Source: Cymodocea nodosa | Taxonomy: Eukaryota; Streptophyta; Magnoliopsida; Alismatales; Cymodoceaceae | Length of the DNA stretch: 64,000 nucleotides | Assembly (NCBI GenBank): GCA_036874045.1 | Contig: CM072340.1 | Location: 3,983,001-4,047,000, forward strand | Reading direction: 5' to 3' | In this document: positions 12,445 to 23,850 of the stretch, in pieces | How the letters are laid out: every line of letters starts with the position of its first letter | Position numbering within the stretch: the first letter of the stretch is position 1 | Position numbers and translations under genes: made by a program | The notes under the pieces: model-generated | Databases searched by the model: none | Told to the model about the DNA's origin: nothing | Seen by the model: the letters and a program-made list of their open reading frames with translations, nothing else

Positions 12445-13602
12445 GATCTATTTTGATGTTGTTTCCTCCTGCAACACAAATTAAGAAAAACTTTTTCTTG
12501 GTACCCAATGTTGTTGAGGACCAAGTTCATTAAACGCATATTTCTTCTTTTTGTTTAAAAATTGTTTAACATTATCATTTATATTCTTATTAGTTGGAAG
12601 TATTATTGATTTATCATTAGCTTCATACTCACATATAGCATTATTGCTCTTATAATCATTCTTTTTATTTTCAGATGTAGTATAACCAATACCAAATTGA
12701 TTTTTTTCCGATTTTAATTTATTTTGGTCATGCTCATACATTTCAGTAAGTTCATACCAAGATTTTGTACTTATATTTGAATTTTCAGTGCATACAAAAT
12801 CTTTTTCTGCACACAAATTATCAAATTTATCACATGCAGAATGAGTAATTGGTCTAATACCAGTGTATTAAATTACATGCTCAGGTTTCTAAATTTTCAG
12901 TTTACTACAATTGTTTGAAATTTTAGAAACATTAGAAACTGAATTTCCAAAGCAAGAAACAAGATTTTTAGAAACATTTATAGTCATGTTAGAAGTACAA
13001 TTTGACAAATCACATTGATTTATATTATTACTGCATGATGCATCCCTTGAAGTACCTACTTCTACATATTTATTACCTTGTTTCATAATAAAAGGAATTT
13101 TTCTCACCAAATCCTTCTATTCAAAATTCTTTCCTAAGCATTTTAAAGAGTTTATGATATCAAGAAATCTGGAAAACATCTCAGAAATACTTTCGTCTTC
13201 ATGCATCTTAAAGAGTTCATATTTATGAATCAGCATGTTTATTTTAGTCTCTCTAACTTGAGAAGTACCTTCATGTGAAACTTCTAATGCATGCCACACC
13301 TCATAAGCAGATTTATATGCTGACACTTTACTGAACTGTTCATAACTCAATGCACAAAATAAAATATTTAAGCCCTTAGCATTCAGAGTTTCATTTTCTT
13401 TTTCAGTAATTGTCCAAGTATTATAAGGAGTAGTTAATGGAGTATATGGTTTAGAAATCATGTGTCACAACTTATGATCTATACTTTGAAGAAAAACAAT
13501 CATCCTATATTTCCAATATTCAAAATGTATTCCACCAAATAAAGGAGGACGATTAAGATTTTGGCCTTCATATAAAGAAAAATTACCATTTCCAGTAGTC
13601 AT
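12445..13602 (-). pseudogene. Copia gag, large internal deletion
   Basis: Starts at ATG 13602; an N-terminal capsid part of UBN2-like type follows (SKPYTPLTTPYNTWT, YEVWHALEVSHEGTSQ). A TAG interrupts it just after GKNFE, at the same place as in copia copy 2. After VRKI the sequence jumps to FIMKQGNKY, removing the zinc knuckle and the acidic part present at 31838-32900. The tail (WYELTEMYEHDQNK, GPQQHWVPRKSFS) leads into the protease. Confidence 0.85.
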
Positions 13603-13788
13603 CTTACCTTAGATTTTTCAACCTATTTGATTTTAAACAATCTAAAAACTTTAAAACAACTTGAGCCTTAAATCAAGAAAGTTAACCGTATGCTCAAATA
13701 TTAATTTCTGTTTAAAAACAAAAAAGGTAGAATAAGCAATGATATTAAATAAGTTGGTATCGATTTTATGTCAAAGATTATTAACAAA

Positions 13789-13800
13789 GCTTTGATACCA
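13789..13800 (-). other. Copia primer binding site
   Basis: On the minus strand reads TGGTATCAAAGC, two bases after the LTR end. It matches the usual initiator-Met tRNA primer site TGGTATCAGAGC except for one G-to-A change. Confidence 0.85.
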
Positions 13801-13802
13801 CT

Positions 13803-15640
13803 TGTAGGATCGTATGGCTACACAAGAAGGGGGTGAATTGTGTATTTTTTAATATTTTCTGAAATATAATTGAAACTTTAAAACACAAAAACAAGTCGAG
13901 ACATTATTTTCATAAAATCATTTTTATTCAAGGTTTCAATTACAATATACAATTCAATTCTCCTCAGAAATTGTAGATGCAATTATATCTCGATATCATG
14001 TATCATCTAAACAATTTCATAACAACAAATAGAAAAAACTAATTTGCGGAATTTAAAACATTTCTCCCTGTTTGAGATCTTTCTTCTTCTTCTTTTTCTT
14101 CTTTAGCAATTCTTTAGTGACGAATATCTTGTCTTTCTCTACTTCATCGAATTTGCTTTCTTCTGATACTTTAAATCTTCAGTGACATAAATAATATATG
14201 GTTCTACTTCACTGAAATTTCTTCCACTTGATACTTCAAATCTTCAGCGACATAAATTTGACCTTTTCTACTTCACTAAACTTTCTTCCACTTGAAACTT
14301 CAAATCTTCAGCAACATAAATTTGACCTTTTCTACTTCACTAAACTTTCTTCCACTTGAGAGATTTTCCCCGAGGAGGTGTTTTCGATCCTTGAAAAAGA
14401 TTTTTCTTTTGGTGTGCAGGGATAGTTTGATCACCGAAAATTCTATGCCTTTTATACTGTATCTTCATTCCATGCATATCCTTCACGTTTAATCACTACC
14501 AGTTTTCCACTTCTCCATGTCTTTTCTTTTTCCTTCATCGAAACACACACGTTTTGACCCACGTTTATATTTCGAATTTTCTTTAATCATTAGTCCTGGA
14601 TCTCTGAAAAATTTCCTGCAAAATAAACTTTCTCTTCCAAAATCTTTCATCAAGGATAATAAGAAGTTGTTACTTTAATGTTAACTAAATAAGTGACACA
14701 AGTATATAAATATAACTTAATGTTTCTAACTTAACGAGTTCCTCATGTGCCATTTCACATGACAAGTACTGTAGCTAACTCAACGAACTAAATTTGTGGT
14801 GTTACGCTAACTCAACAAACCAGCTTAACCTTTCTTTCGGAAGGTTAAACGATAACTCACCGAAAATAGTTTAAGTTTCAGATAGTTACGGTTGTAAGTC
14901 ACTGAAAAACTCTTTATACCATAAAACTAGTGAGACACTTGTCAAGACCTGAAAACATGACTTAAGTCACCTTTTGAATAGTTACGACTATAAGTTTCCG
15001 AATAACATTAACTCACCAATTCAGTAATAAACAAATGTTTTTATAATAAGAATTTTACCACGTGCAAAAATAACAACTTAAGTTTATAACGCTAACTTAA
15101 CGTGTTGCCTTAGTGTTCAATATAACAACTCAACACGTTTAGTTATGTTAACTTAACGAGTTAAACATGTGCACCTCACGTGATACAATACAACATTTGT
15201 AACTTATAATTTCACCACGTGTATAACACTAACTTAACGAGTTCGTCTCTTCTTTTACTCGCTAACTTAACGAGTTATCACGTGACCTATTTTAACCTTT
15301 AAGCCTCTAACTTAATGAGTTCTCACGTGACCTCTATACAAACAAAACTCTAACTTAACGAGTTGTCTAAACGTGCACTATTCATGATACAGAAGATATA
15401 ACTTTAAAACATATCATGCTTTTCAATAAAAACACATGTTAACTTAACGTTTAGTTAAATGAGAAATTAATGCAATGAAATGACTAGTTAATAACTTCAG
15501 ATCCAATACAGACAAGAATTTATGCCAGTAAGCTTTTTCTATATTAATTGATGATTTTAATTTCTTTTCACAAGCAATAGTAATTGAGCAAATATGATTA
15601 TTTTCATTCAGCACACATCATGAAAACAAAATACTCAATA
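13803..15640 (-). repeat. Copia 5' LTR, subtype II
   Basis: About 1838 bases. It differs from the left LTR of the same copy by repeated TTCTTCCACTTG...CTTCAAATCTTCAGC units (14150-14350) and by a ~190-base segment at 14820-15010 (CTCACCGAAAATAG, ACTTAAGTCACC). The only close match is the split LTR at 39179-39385 plus 57403-59032. The right boundary is CTCAATA followed by GTTAG (15641-15645). Confidence 0.85.
15060..15330 (-). promoter_or_regulatory. G-box and AACTCGTTAAGTTA cluster in copia LTR
   Basis: Five CACGTG cores in about 270 bases (CCACGTGC, TCACGTGA, CCACGTGT, TCACGTGA, TCACGTGA) alternate with TAACTTAACGAGTT. CACGTG is the plant G-box bound by bZIP/bHLH factors. The same cluster occurs in all four copia LTRs. 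An enhancer role is inferred. Confidence 0.45.
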
Positions 15641-16538
15641 GTTAGATGATGTGATTCAAGAAGAATTAAATAGGCAAATCAATTTTGAAACTTTAGAAAG
15701 TGAAAGCATAAATATAGACGGAGATCTGGAAGAAATTAATTTAGAAAATGATGATGTTCAATTAGGAGCTCTAGCTTCTGATGGACAACATTTAGAATTA
15801 AAACCTTTACCTCCTGAATTAACCTATATATTTCTGGAAGAGAAATGAACCTATCCAATCATTATTGCTTCAAATTTAAAAGAGGATAAAATAGCTAAAT
15901 TAAAAGATGTAGTGAAAAGTTATAAAGAAGCAATAGGATGGACTATGACTGATATAAAAGGGTTAAGTTCAACTTTATGCTATCACTACATATATTTAGA
16001 AGAGAATGCTAAACCTGTTAGAATTCCTGAGAGGAGATTAAATCCAAACCTTAAAGAAGTAGTCAGGAAGGAAATAGTGAAATGGTTAGATAATGACATA
16101 ATTTATCTGATTTCTGATAGCTCGTGGGTTAGCCCAATCCATGTAGTTCCCAAGAAATTAGGATTAACAGTTATTAGGAATGAAAGTCAAGACTTGATAC
16201 CTACTAGAATTCAATTAGGCTAGAGAGTATGTATAGACTATAGAAAGGTGAATGTTGTGACTAGGAAAGATCATTTTCCGATACCTTTTATAGATCAAAT
16301 GCTAGAAAGATTAGCAGGGCAAAAATATTTTTGTTTCCTAGACGGATATTCAGGTTATAATCAAATTCCAATAGCATTAGAGGATCAAGAGAAAACAACT
16401 TTCACCTGTCCTAATGGAACTTATGCTTTTAAGAGAATGCCATTTGGATTATGTAATGCGCCAACTACCTCTCAAAGGTGTATGTAGGGCATATTTACTA
16501 GAATGACTAAAGATTTCTTAGAAATATTTATGGATGAT
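15641..16538 (+). pseudogene. Gypsy protease-RT linker and RT fragment
   Basis: Starts at the copia junction (GTTAGATGATG) with VIQEELNRQINF, runs through LELKPLPPELTYIF, a TGA at 15846-15848, then RT: EAIGWTMTDIKG, PERRLNPNLKEVVRKEI, WVSPIHVVPKK, CIDYRKVNVVT, FLDGYSGYNQIPIA, RMPFGLCNAPTT, ending at the FMDD active site where an LTR begins (16539). TAG codons near 16220 and 16485 replace Trp and Gln of sister copies. The Athila assignment rests on FLDGYSGYNQI and FMDD. The left edge is complementary in position to the right edge of the NC-protease half at 59033. Confidence 0.9.
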
Positions 16539-18327
16539 TGTTTAGAATGAAAAAGTGCATATTATTAACGGTTAAATGATGGTTAATTGCATAATATTTA
16601 GCTTATCATATGAGAATTAAGCCATTATGTTATAATTGCACTATTATATGCTTTAATTGAAGAATCTGCTTAATTTTGGGGAATTAATGTTAATTTAGTA
16701 CATTTATGAACTGTCGGTAAGTTGTAGGCTGTGAAATTCTTAAGTATCCGAAAATGCATCTGAGCATCTGATAGTCATACCTGTAACTCTCCGAAATGTT
16801 ATTTTATGTTTAAATTGCTGCTGACACGTGTCGAGATCTTGTAGATTTACTTAAGTTTTAACTCGTTAAATTAGCATAACTACACGCGTTGAGTTACATG
16901 AATATACACTAAGGTAACACGTTAGGTTAGTGGCTTATTTCATTATTGCATGTATTTTATAGTTATTTTCTAAAATGCCACTATAGCGGTTGCAGTAACA
17001 GACAGTTGGAAGGAAAAACCACGTTTGCACGTATCACGCAGGAATTCAATCGCGCATGGACAAGGAAGCATCGCCATTGATCTGAAGGAAGGAAATCCAA
17101 TCGATCATTCAAGTAGAAGCAGTTACTACTGAAGAAATATAAAAGAAAAGAAGAAAAAAAGAAGAAGGTGTGATCGATGGATGGCCAGTGTATACAGAGG
17201 AGGAGCATCGAGCTTTCTACAGACACTATCGGCAATTCTCCGAAGTATCACACCAACCATCGTTATCACCACCATAATCACCAATCATCGGAGGTCTGTG
17301 AGGATACTTGCTTGATGTCGGGTCGATTCCGAGCCAAACATAGTGCCTAACAACCACTATGAGGAGTGATCGCATCGCAGGAAGGGAAGACATTTTCACC
17401 AAGCCCCGACTCATATTTCAGGAGATCATAAAGCTTTTAGCCTTGGCTTCAGGTTGATGCCTGTATGCTGAAGACGAGATCATCTTGCAATTTTGGTCTC
17501 GCGATTCTATAGGGAGAGGAGATAGAATTGTAAGTGGTTTAATTTTCAGAGGTGTAATCACGTTGCAAGTAGTGTCATAAGTATTTACTGTCAAGTGAAA
17601 TTACTTTACATTTCACCTTTCGCCCATTTCCATGTTCACATCAAAACAAAAATACCAAAAACAATTTATCTTTGTTTGTATGTTGTATTTGAGTGTTGTA
17701 TCGTGATTAATGTTATCTGTATCAGTTTTATGATTATTTTATGTTAGTTTTAATTTTATAGTTTACTGAAATTGGTTCATACAAAAAACTTAAAGATTTT
17801 AACGGTGACTGTTTGAATCATCTGAATGTTAGTATTGCTTAATGATAAATCCAATGTTAACTAGCATTAAAAAGCTTAATTGATGTTATTTACAATCTAT
17901 GGAATCGCCTAATCGTTGGCATAATTCCTTTGTAAATAGCAGTATTATAAAGAAGAGACAGGCTCGTGGAGTTAACTTAAGTCCACGAGGATAGTCCGTT
18001 GAGTTAGCTATAACTCAACGAATTTAGTCCGTTGAGTTAACTGTAACTCAACGGAGTGCTTATTGAATATAAATTTGAATTGTTCACAATCAAACATTTC
18101 TTAAATTCGTCAGTAATTCCCTGTGGGATCGACCTGTACTTGCACACTGATACAATAGACACTGTGCACTTGCAGTTAAAGTACAAATTGGAATTAATAT
18201 CTAAATTGTATTAAAGGTTGTTTATTTACTTCTAAAAGAAAGAATATGCATAAAGATAAATTAACTAAGTAAAAATAGAAGTAACAAATCCAAGTTTTTC
18301 TAGTGTAGTGCTGGGAAAACCCAAACA
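16539..18327 (+). repeat. Gypsy 5' LTR, subtype A
   Basis: 1789 bases, from TGTTTAGAATG to CCCAAACA. Contains a segment at about 16855-16930 (TAACTCGTTAAATTAGC, GCGTTGAGTTAC, AACACGTTAGGTTAG) that resembles the copia LTRs, and a perfect hairpin TCCGTTGAGTTA/TAACTCAACGGA at 18028-18055. Same terminal variant as the inverted LTR at 21958-23826. Confidence 0.88.
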
Positions 18328-18334
18328 AATTTTA

Positions 18335-18352
18335 TGGCGCCGTTGTTGGGGA
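18335..18352 (+). other. Gypsy primer binding site (tRNA-Asp-like)
   Basis: TGGCGCCGTTGTTGGGGA, seven bases after the LTR. It is one base off the complement of the plant tRNA-Asp(GTC) 3' end, the usual Athila primer. Confidence 0.85.
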
Positions 18353-18471
18353 TTTGAATTGAATTGAATTGAGTCGAAGTGAATTGAATTGAATTGAATT
18401 AATATAAGTAACTGTTAGAGCTATTTCGTTTTAATAACCAGAGTTGTGTGTTTTCTTCTATAATTGAGAAT

Positions 18472-19021
18472 ATGGCATATGCTTATGCTCAAAGATTTTT
18501 GAAACCTTTAATTAGCATATGTGAATTCTACAATTCTGAAGGACACGACATTTCTGATTGTTTGAAATTGAGACATTTACAGATTGTTAGATCCCATGAA
18601 CAACAAATGAATTATCCTCAATATAATAGAGCCGAGTATGAGAATCCTATAGTTTACCCAACTGATGGTCAGTATAGAATGTGTAATATGATGAGAGACA
18701 TTGAAGTTTGGGATAACTATGACAGACTAGAGCATAGCATAGAGCAAAATTTGGACAAACTGGAATACTTTGTGTGTCAACAATAAGAAGTCAACTGGTT
18801 AAACTATAAGGAGGCATATTCAGAACCTAAACAAGATATAATTTACAAAACTGAAAAAGCCATAAAGAAAATTGATCAAAAATTGAATGTAATGAAATTA
18901 GATGATTTGGAAACAAAATTAAAAGCATTAGACAAAAATGCAATAAAAATACAAGTTTTGCAACAGGACAATGAAAATTATAATGTTATAAACCTGCACA
19001 ACTTGCAAAATATACAACAAA
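18472..19021 (+). pseudogene. Nucleocapsid ORF directly after the primer site
   Basis: Starts MAYAYAQRFLKP about 120 bases after the primer site, then a CCHC-like knuckle reading C-x2-Y-x4-H-x4-C (second Cys of the sister motif CEFCNSEGHDISNC is Tyr here), then a basic/polar tail with EQQMNYPQYNRAEYENP. Stop at 18784. It continues as [18 protein letters not shown] text and joins integrase at about 19020. There is no capsid sequence between primer site and knuckle, unlike canonical Athila gag. Sister copies at 55044 and 60629 begin the same way. Confidence 0.8.
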
Positions 19022-19836
19022 CAATTCCTACAAAAACTAATGATAACATAGTGGTAATACAATTTATAAGAACAAATATATTTGCCAGATTTGGAATACC
19101 TAAAGCTATTATCAGTGATAGAGGAACTCATTTCTGTAATAGAAGTTTTGAAGCCTTAATGAAGAAATATGGAGTAAATCACAAAATTGCAACATCATAT
19201 CATCCGCAAACAAGTGGACAAGTAGAAAGTGCAAACAAACAAATTAAATTAATCTTGGAAAAAGTAGTAAATCCTACTAGAACAGATTGGGCTAATAGAT
19301 TGATAGATGCACTTTGGGCTTATAGAACTGCTTATAAAACGAGCTTAGGTATGTCACCTTTTAGGCTAGTATATGGAAAAAGTTGTCATTTACCTGCTGA
19401 AATAGGACATAAAGCTTATTGGGCATTAAAAACTCTGAACACTAATTTAAATCAAGCTGCTGAAAATAGGAAAATGCAACTAATTGAGTTAGAAGAATTT
19501 AGAAATGAAGCTTATTCGAATACTGTAAGTGAAAAAGAGAAAATTAAATTCTGGCATGATAGAAAAATTATTCCTAAAAGCTTTGAAATAGGACAAGAAG
19601 TATATCTTTATATGGCTAGACTCCATAACCATCTAGGAAAATTAAGATCTAGATGGGCAAGACCTTACATAGTTCGAAATGTTTATCCTTATGGAGCTAT
19701 TGAAATTGAAAATCCTAAAAATCAGAATATATTTAAAGTAAATGAACAAAGACTTAAACCTATTTTGAAAACACCAAAAATCTCCTTTGGAATTATAGAA
19801 GAAGTTAGAGTAGAGGACTACTCGAGCTTTACTTAG
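19022..19836 (+). pseudogene. Integrase core and C-terminus, fused to NC
   Basis: Begins [20 protein letters not shown], so the zinc domain and first catalytic Asp are missing. DRGTHFC and GQVES remain, followed by the C-terminal [16 protein letters not shown] domain and stop at 19834. The frame is open through the junction from about 18883, giving a 317-codon NC-integrase fusion frame. A functional product is unlikely without the first Asp. Confidence 0.88.
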
Positions 19837-20447
19837 TAAGAAATCAGTTTTTATGTTCATATATATATATATATATATATATAAACATTAAATATATATA
19901 TAAAACATAAAAATAGTTGCGGTTCAACCGATTGGATCCATCGGTATGACCGGAACATTAAAAAAATAAAAAAATAAAAAAATTGTATATTAATTTTCAA
20001 AAAAAAATATTGGTTTTACTGAAACATAGTATCGGTCCAACCGAAAGAAAAATAAAAAAAAATAAAAAATATTTAGGTCTGACCGAAGCATAGTATCAGT
20101 TAAATCGGTAAAAAAACAGAAAAACTATTCTCTGTAATATTTTTATTATTATATTTACTTGTACGAGGAGTCCGTTAAGTTACGCTTAACTCAACGAGCT
20201 TACTCCATTTAGTCTTGAGTTAGTCAACGAGCTTATTCCGTTGAGTTAACTGTAACTCAACGGAGTACTGTAGCTAAGACCGTGGATAAAATAGTAATAG
20301 TTGGTTCGGGAAATGACCCGATTACCCGCCTAAACTTAGGGCTTATTTAAACTAAAACCTAAGGTTTTGGGGGCATTATCCGACAAATCATTTAGGATCT
20401 AGAACAGTAGAAATCAGAGCAATTCCGTACTATTGTGTAACTCCACG
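19837..20447 (+). other. Integrase-ORF3 spacer
   Basis: Contains an (AT)n run at about 19859-19882, CCGAAACATAGTATCGGT-type units at 19915-20110 and a palindromic array at 20168-20265. No gene seen. Confidence 0.65.
20168..20265 (+). promoter_or_regulatory. Palindromic array before ORF3
   Basis: Includes a perfect 28-base hairpin at 20237-20264 with 12-base arms (TCCGTTGAGTTA / TAACTCAACGGA). It lies about 180-280 bases upstream of the ORF3 ATG. MYB-core content and conserved position suggest, but do not prove, a promoter function. Confidence 0.4.
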
Positions 20448-21957
20448 ATGAGGAAAATGACGCCTGAATTCTGGGAAGAGGTAGTGGACACCGCACAGTT
20501 CTTGAAGGAATCTGAAGAGTGGCACACGTGGCAAAAGATCTGAAATACAACAAGAGAGAAAGAGCTACAAAAGGTAGAATCAGAACTTTTCAATTTCAGA
20601 AGAGATTTAGTAGATTTGGGTATACAAATACCACAGATAATGGAGACACGAATTAGAGTGGCAACTGAAATAGCAGTAAGTAAAGAAAGAAAAATAAGGC
20701 CAAGTAATGAAGTTGCCCTAGAATTAATCCAACGTAAGTCCCGACTCTAGTTCAAAAGACGAATTTGTAGACGAGCTAAATGGGCGATCTAGGAGCAAGA
20801 AAGGAAAGAAAATGAAGAGGCAACTGAAGAACGGGAGGAACCAACTATTGAAAGACCTGTTCCTGAGGAACAGTAGTCAGTAAGTCAAGTTCAGCCAACA
20901 GAACCATTGCCACGAGTTGCATTTGCTTGGCCGAGAACTGAAGAAGAAGAGAAAGAATTTACTAGCCTGGTCAAGACAGCAAGAGACCAAGGAGATACTC
21001 AAGAAATAGCTACGGCTAAGGCACATTTTTTATATGATGCCATTAAGAGAAAAAGGGTCGAAGAAAGGATAAGGGCCCAATATAAAATTAAAGTGGAACA
21101 ACATCAAAAAGCTACTGCCAGAACTACTGTTAGATATGCTGCAAGAGAAGCTGAAGCTAGTCCTTCGAGACTAGCAATTATTGGAAGGATTAAATAGGAA
21201 GAGCCAGTACCTGTGGCTCGAAGGCCTGTAGAGCCTATTTTTGTAGATTTAATTTCAGAAGATGAAGAGGAAGAACAGACACAACTAATCAGAAAAAAGA
21301 AAGAAAAAGAAAAAGTTCCTGAATATGAAGAAATTAAATCTGAAGTACCAATTTTTACAGGGCCTGTGGAGCAGATTTTTATTAACCTGCTATCCGAATC
21401 TGAGGAGGAGTAGGAGCTGCAGCAGTAGGAGCAAAGACAAGAAGAAAATCAGGCTAAAATTAGTTTGAAGCCTGTACACGAAGAAACAGAAATTAGGGTA
21501 GAAACTGAATTGCCCGTGACTCCATCCCAATCTGTTACAGAATCAGAAAGAACAGTAACAGAACAGATTGGTAGTCAGGAGGAAGAAGAAAGAGTAGAAA
21601 ATGAAGAGGCTGAAAGAAGCCATTTGGACAAAAATAATTTCACAGATTCCACTGAAGAGCAAGAAACTCTTCAGCAAATTATGGAAAGAATTCAAGACAG
21701 AGTGGAGAGTTTTGCCAGCTCACCACCCTAGATAGAAGCAAAAGAAAAAATTCAGGAATCTGAAGAGAATGTCCAAATGTAGCCTATGCTAGAGGAAGAG
21801 CAAGAGCAAACCCCTCTAGAGCAACAAAGTCACCTTCCTGACCCGACTGAAACAACAATTTTGAATGAAGTACATTTTTGTAGTTAGGAAGCTTATACCA
21901 AATACCAAGAAATAAGGGGTTACAATATTATTTACAATAGACCAGTAAATTGGGATG
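20448..21957 (+). pseudogene. ORF3, truncated by inverted LTR
   Basis: ATG at 20448 gives MRKMTPEFWEE; the Glu-rich middle is present (EYEEIKSEVPIFTGPVE, ETELPVTPSQSVTES). The C-terminal plant-transposon domain is absent because an LTR begins at 21958. In-frame TAGs near 20878, 21412, 21425 and 21728 stand where sister copies read CAG. Confidence 0.78.
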
Positions 21958-23826
21958 TGTTTGGGTTTTCCCAACACTACACTAGAAAAACTTGGATTTG
22001 TTACTTCTATTTTTACTTAGTTAATTTATCTTTATGCCTATTCTTTCTTTTAGAAGTAAACAAACAACCTTTAATACAATTTAGATATTAATTCCAATTT
22101 GTACTTTAACTGCAAGTGCACAGTGTCTATTGTATCAGTGTGTAAGTACAGGTTGATCCCATAGGGAATTGCTGATGAATTTAAGAAATGTTTGATTGTG
22201 AACAATTCAAATTTATATTCAATAAGCACTCTGTTGAGTTATAGTTAAATCAACGGACTAAGTTCGTTGAGTTATGGCTAACTCAACGGACTATCCTCGT
22301 AGACTTAAGTGAACTCCATGAGCCTGTCTCTTCTTTATAATACACCTATTTACAGAGGAATTCGGCCAACCATTGGGCGATTCCACATATTGTAAATAAC
22401 ATCAATTAAGCTTTTTAATGCTAGTTAACATTGGATTTATCATTATGCAATACTAACATTCAGATGATTCAAATAGTAACCATTAAAATCTTTAAGTTGT
22501 TTTGTATGAATAAATTTCAGTAAACTGTAAAATTAAAACTAACATAAAACAATCATAAAACTGATACAGATAACATTAATCACGATACAACACAAATAAT
22601 ACAACACTCAAATACAACATACAAACAAAGATAAATTGTTTTTGGTATTTTTCTTTTTGATGTAATGGGCGAAAGGTGAAATGTAAAGTAATCTCACTTG
22701 ATAGTAAATACTTTCGACACTACTTGCAACGCGATTACACTAGTGAAAATTAAACCACTTACAATTTTGTCTCCTCTCCCTATAGAATCGTGAGTCCAGA
22801 ATTGCAAGATGATCTCCTCTTCAGCATACAGGCATCAACCCGAAGCCAAGGCTAAAAGCTTTATGATCTCCGGAAATATGAGTCGGCGCTTGGTGAAAAT
22901 GTCTTCCCTTCCCGCGACGCGATCACTCCTCACAGTGGTTGTCAGGCACTATGTTTGGCTCGGAATCAACCCAACATTAGGCAAGTATCCTCATAGACCT
23001 TCGATGATTAGTGATTATGGTGGTGATACGATGGTTGGTGTGGTACTTCGGAGAATCGCCGATATTGTCTGCAGAAAGTTTGGTTCTCCTCCTCTGTATA
23101 CACTGGCCGTCCATCGATCACACACACTTCTTCTTTTTTTCTTCTTTTCTTTTATATTTCTTCCGTAGTAACTGCTTTTGCTTGAATGGTCGGTTGGATT
23201 TCCTTCCTTCAGATCAACGGTGATGATTTCTTTCTCCCTGCGCGATTGAATTCCTACGTGATACGTGCAAACGTGGTTTTTCCTTCCAACTGTTTGTTCC
23301 TACAACCGCTACAATGGAATTTTAGAAAATATATATAGTCCGTGGAGTTACAGATAACTCAACGGACTTTCTTCGTTGATTTAATTATAAAACACGTGCA
23401 AAAAATAACAAGTTAAGTTTGTAACGCTAACCTAACACGTTACTTTAATGTTCAATATAGCAACTCAACGCGTACAGTTATGCTAACTTAACGAGTTATA
23501 ACTTAAGTAAATCTACCAGATCTCGACACGTGTACATCTCGAAATAATAAAATATTCTCTCTAAACATAACTTTTCAGCAATTTAAACATAACTATCTGA
23601 AATATCAGAAAATTCGGATACTTAAGAATTTCATAGCCTGCAACTTACCGACAGTTCATAAATGTACTAAATTAACATTAATTCCCCAAAATTAAGCAGA
23701 TTCTTCAACTAAAGTATATAACAGTGCAATTATAACATAAAGGCTTAATTCTCATATGATAAGCTAAATATTATGCAATTAACCATCATTTAACTGTTAA
23801 TAATATGCACTTTTTCATTCTAAACA
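21958..23826 (-). repeat. Gypsy 3' LTR, subtype A
   Basis: 1869 bases, ends TGTTTGGG...CTAAACA on the + strand. Includes a ~135-base stretch at 23398-23535 (GTAACGCTAACCTAACACG, CAATATAGCAACTCAACGCG) nearly matching copia LTR sequence at 15055-15190. Open frames within it are chance frames. Confidence 0.88.
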
Positions 23827-23850
23827 CTTCCCCCATACCTAAATTTTGCT
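23827..23850 (-). other. Polypurine tract
   Basis: On the minus strand reads TTTAGGTATGGGGGAAG immediately before the LTR start TGTTTAG. This is the plus-strand priming site of the element. An identical tract is at 41590-41613. Confidence 0.85.

Larger units (their letters stand above)
5939..15640 (-). mobile_element. Ty1/copia SIRE-type element, copy 1
   Basis: Reads right to left: 5' LTR 13803-15640, primer site 13789-13800, gag, protease-integrase-RT-RNase H, non-coding spacer, truncated ORF3, 3' LTR 5939-7549. LTR ends are TGTTGAGTATT and a CTACA terminus. The two LTRs are not a matched pair: the left is 1611 bases and the right 1838 bases with about 200 bases of different internal sequence. 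The flanks do not form a target duplication (TCACT left, GTTAG right). Internal losses remove most of gag and the 3' part of ORF3 with the PPT. The copy is probably a hybrid produced by recombination with copia copy 2. Confidence 0.88.
16539..21957 (+). mobile_element. Internally deleted gypsy element (G3) with 5' LTR
   Basis: Order: LTR 16539-18327, primer site 18335-18352, NC ORF, a direct join into the integrase core at about 19020, integrase end, spacer, ORF3 cut at 21957 by an LTR of opposite orientation. Protease, RT and RNase H are missing. It sits in the RT of the fragment to its left, so it inserted there or was joined there; no second LTR in the same orientation is in the window. 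Confidence 0.8.

Noticed and set aside
22809..23223. Overlapping open frames of 70-119 codons
   Set aside because: They lie wholly inside a gypsy LTR; equivalent frames at 17226-17414, 40347-40703 and 56159-56429 differ in length and frame between copies, as expected of chance frames.
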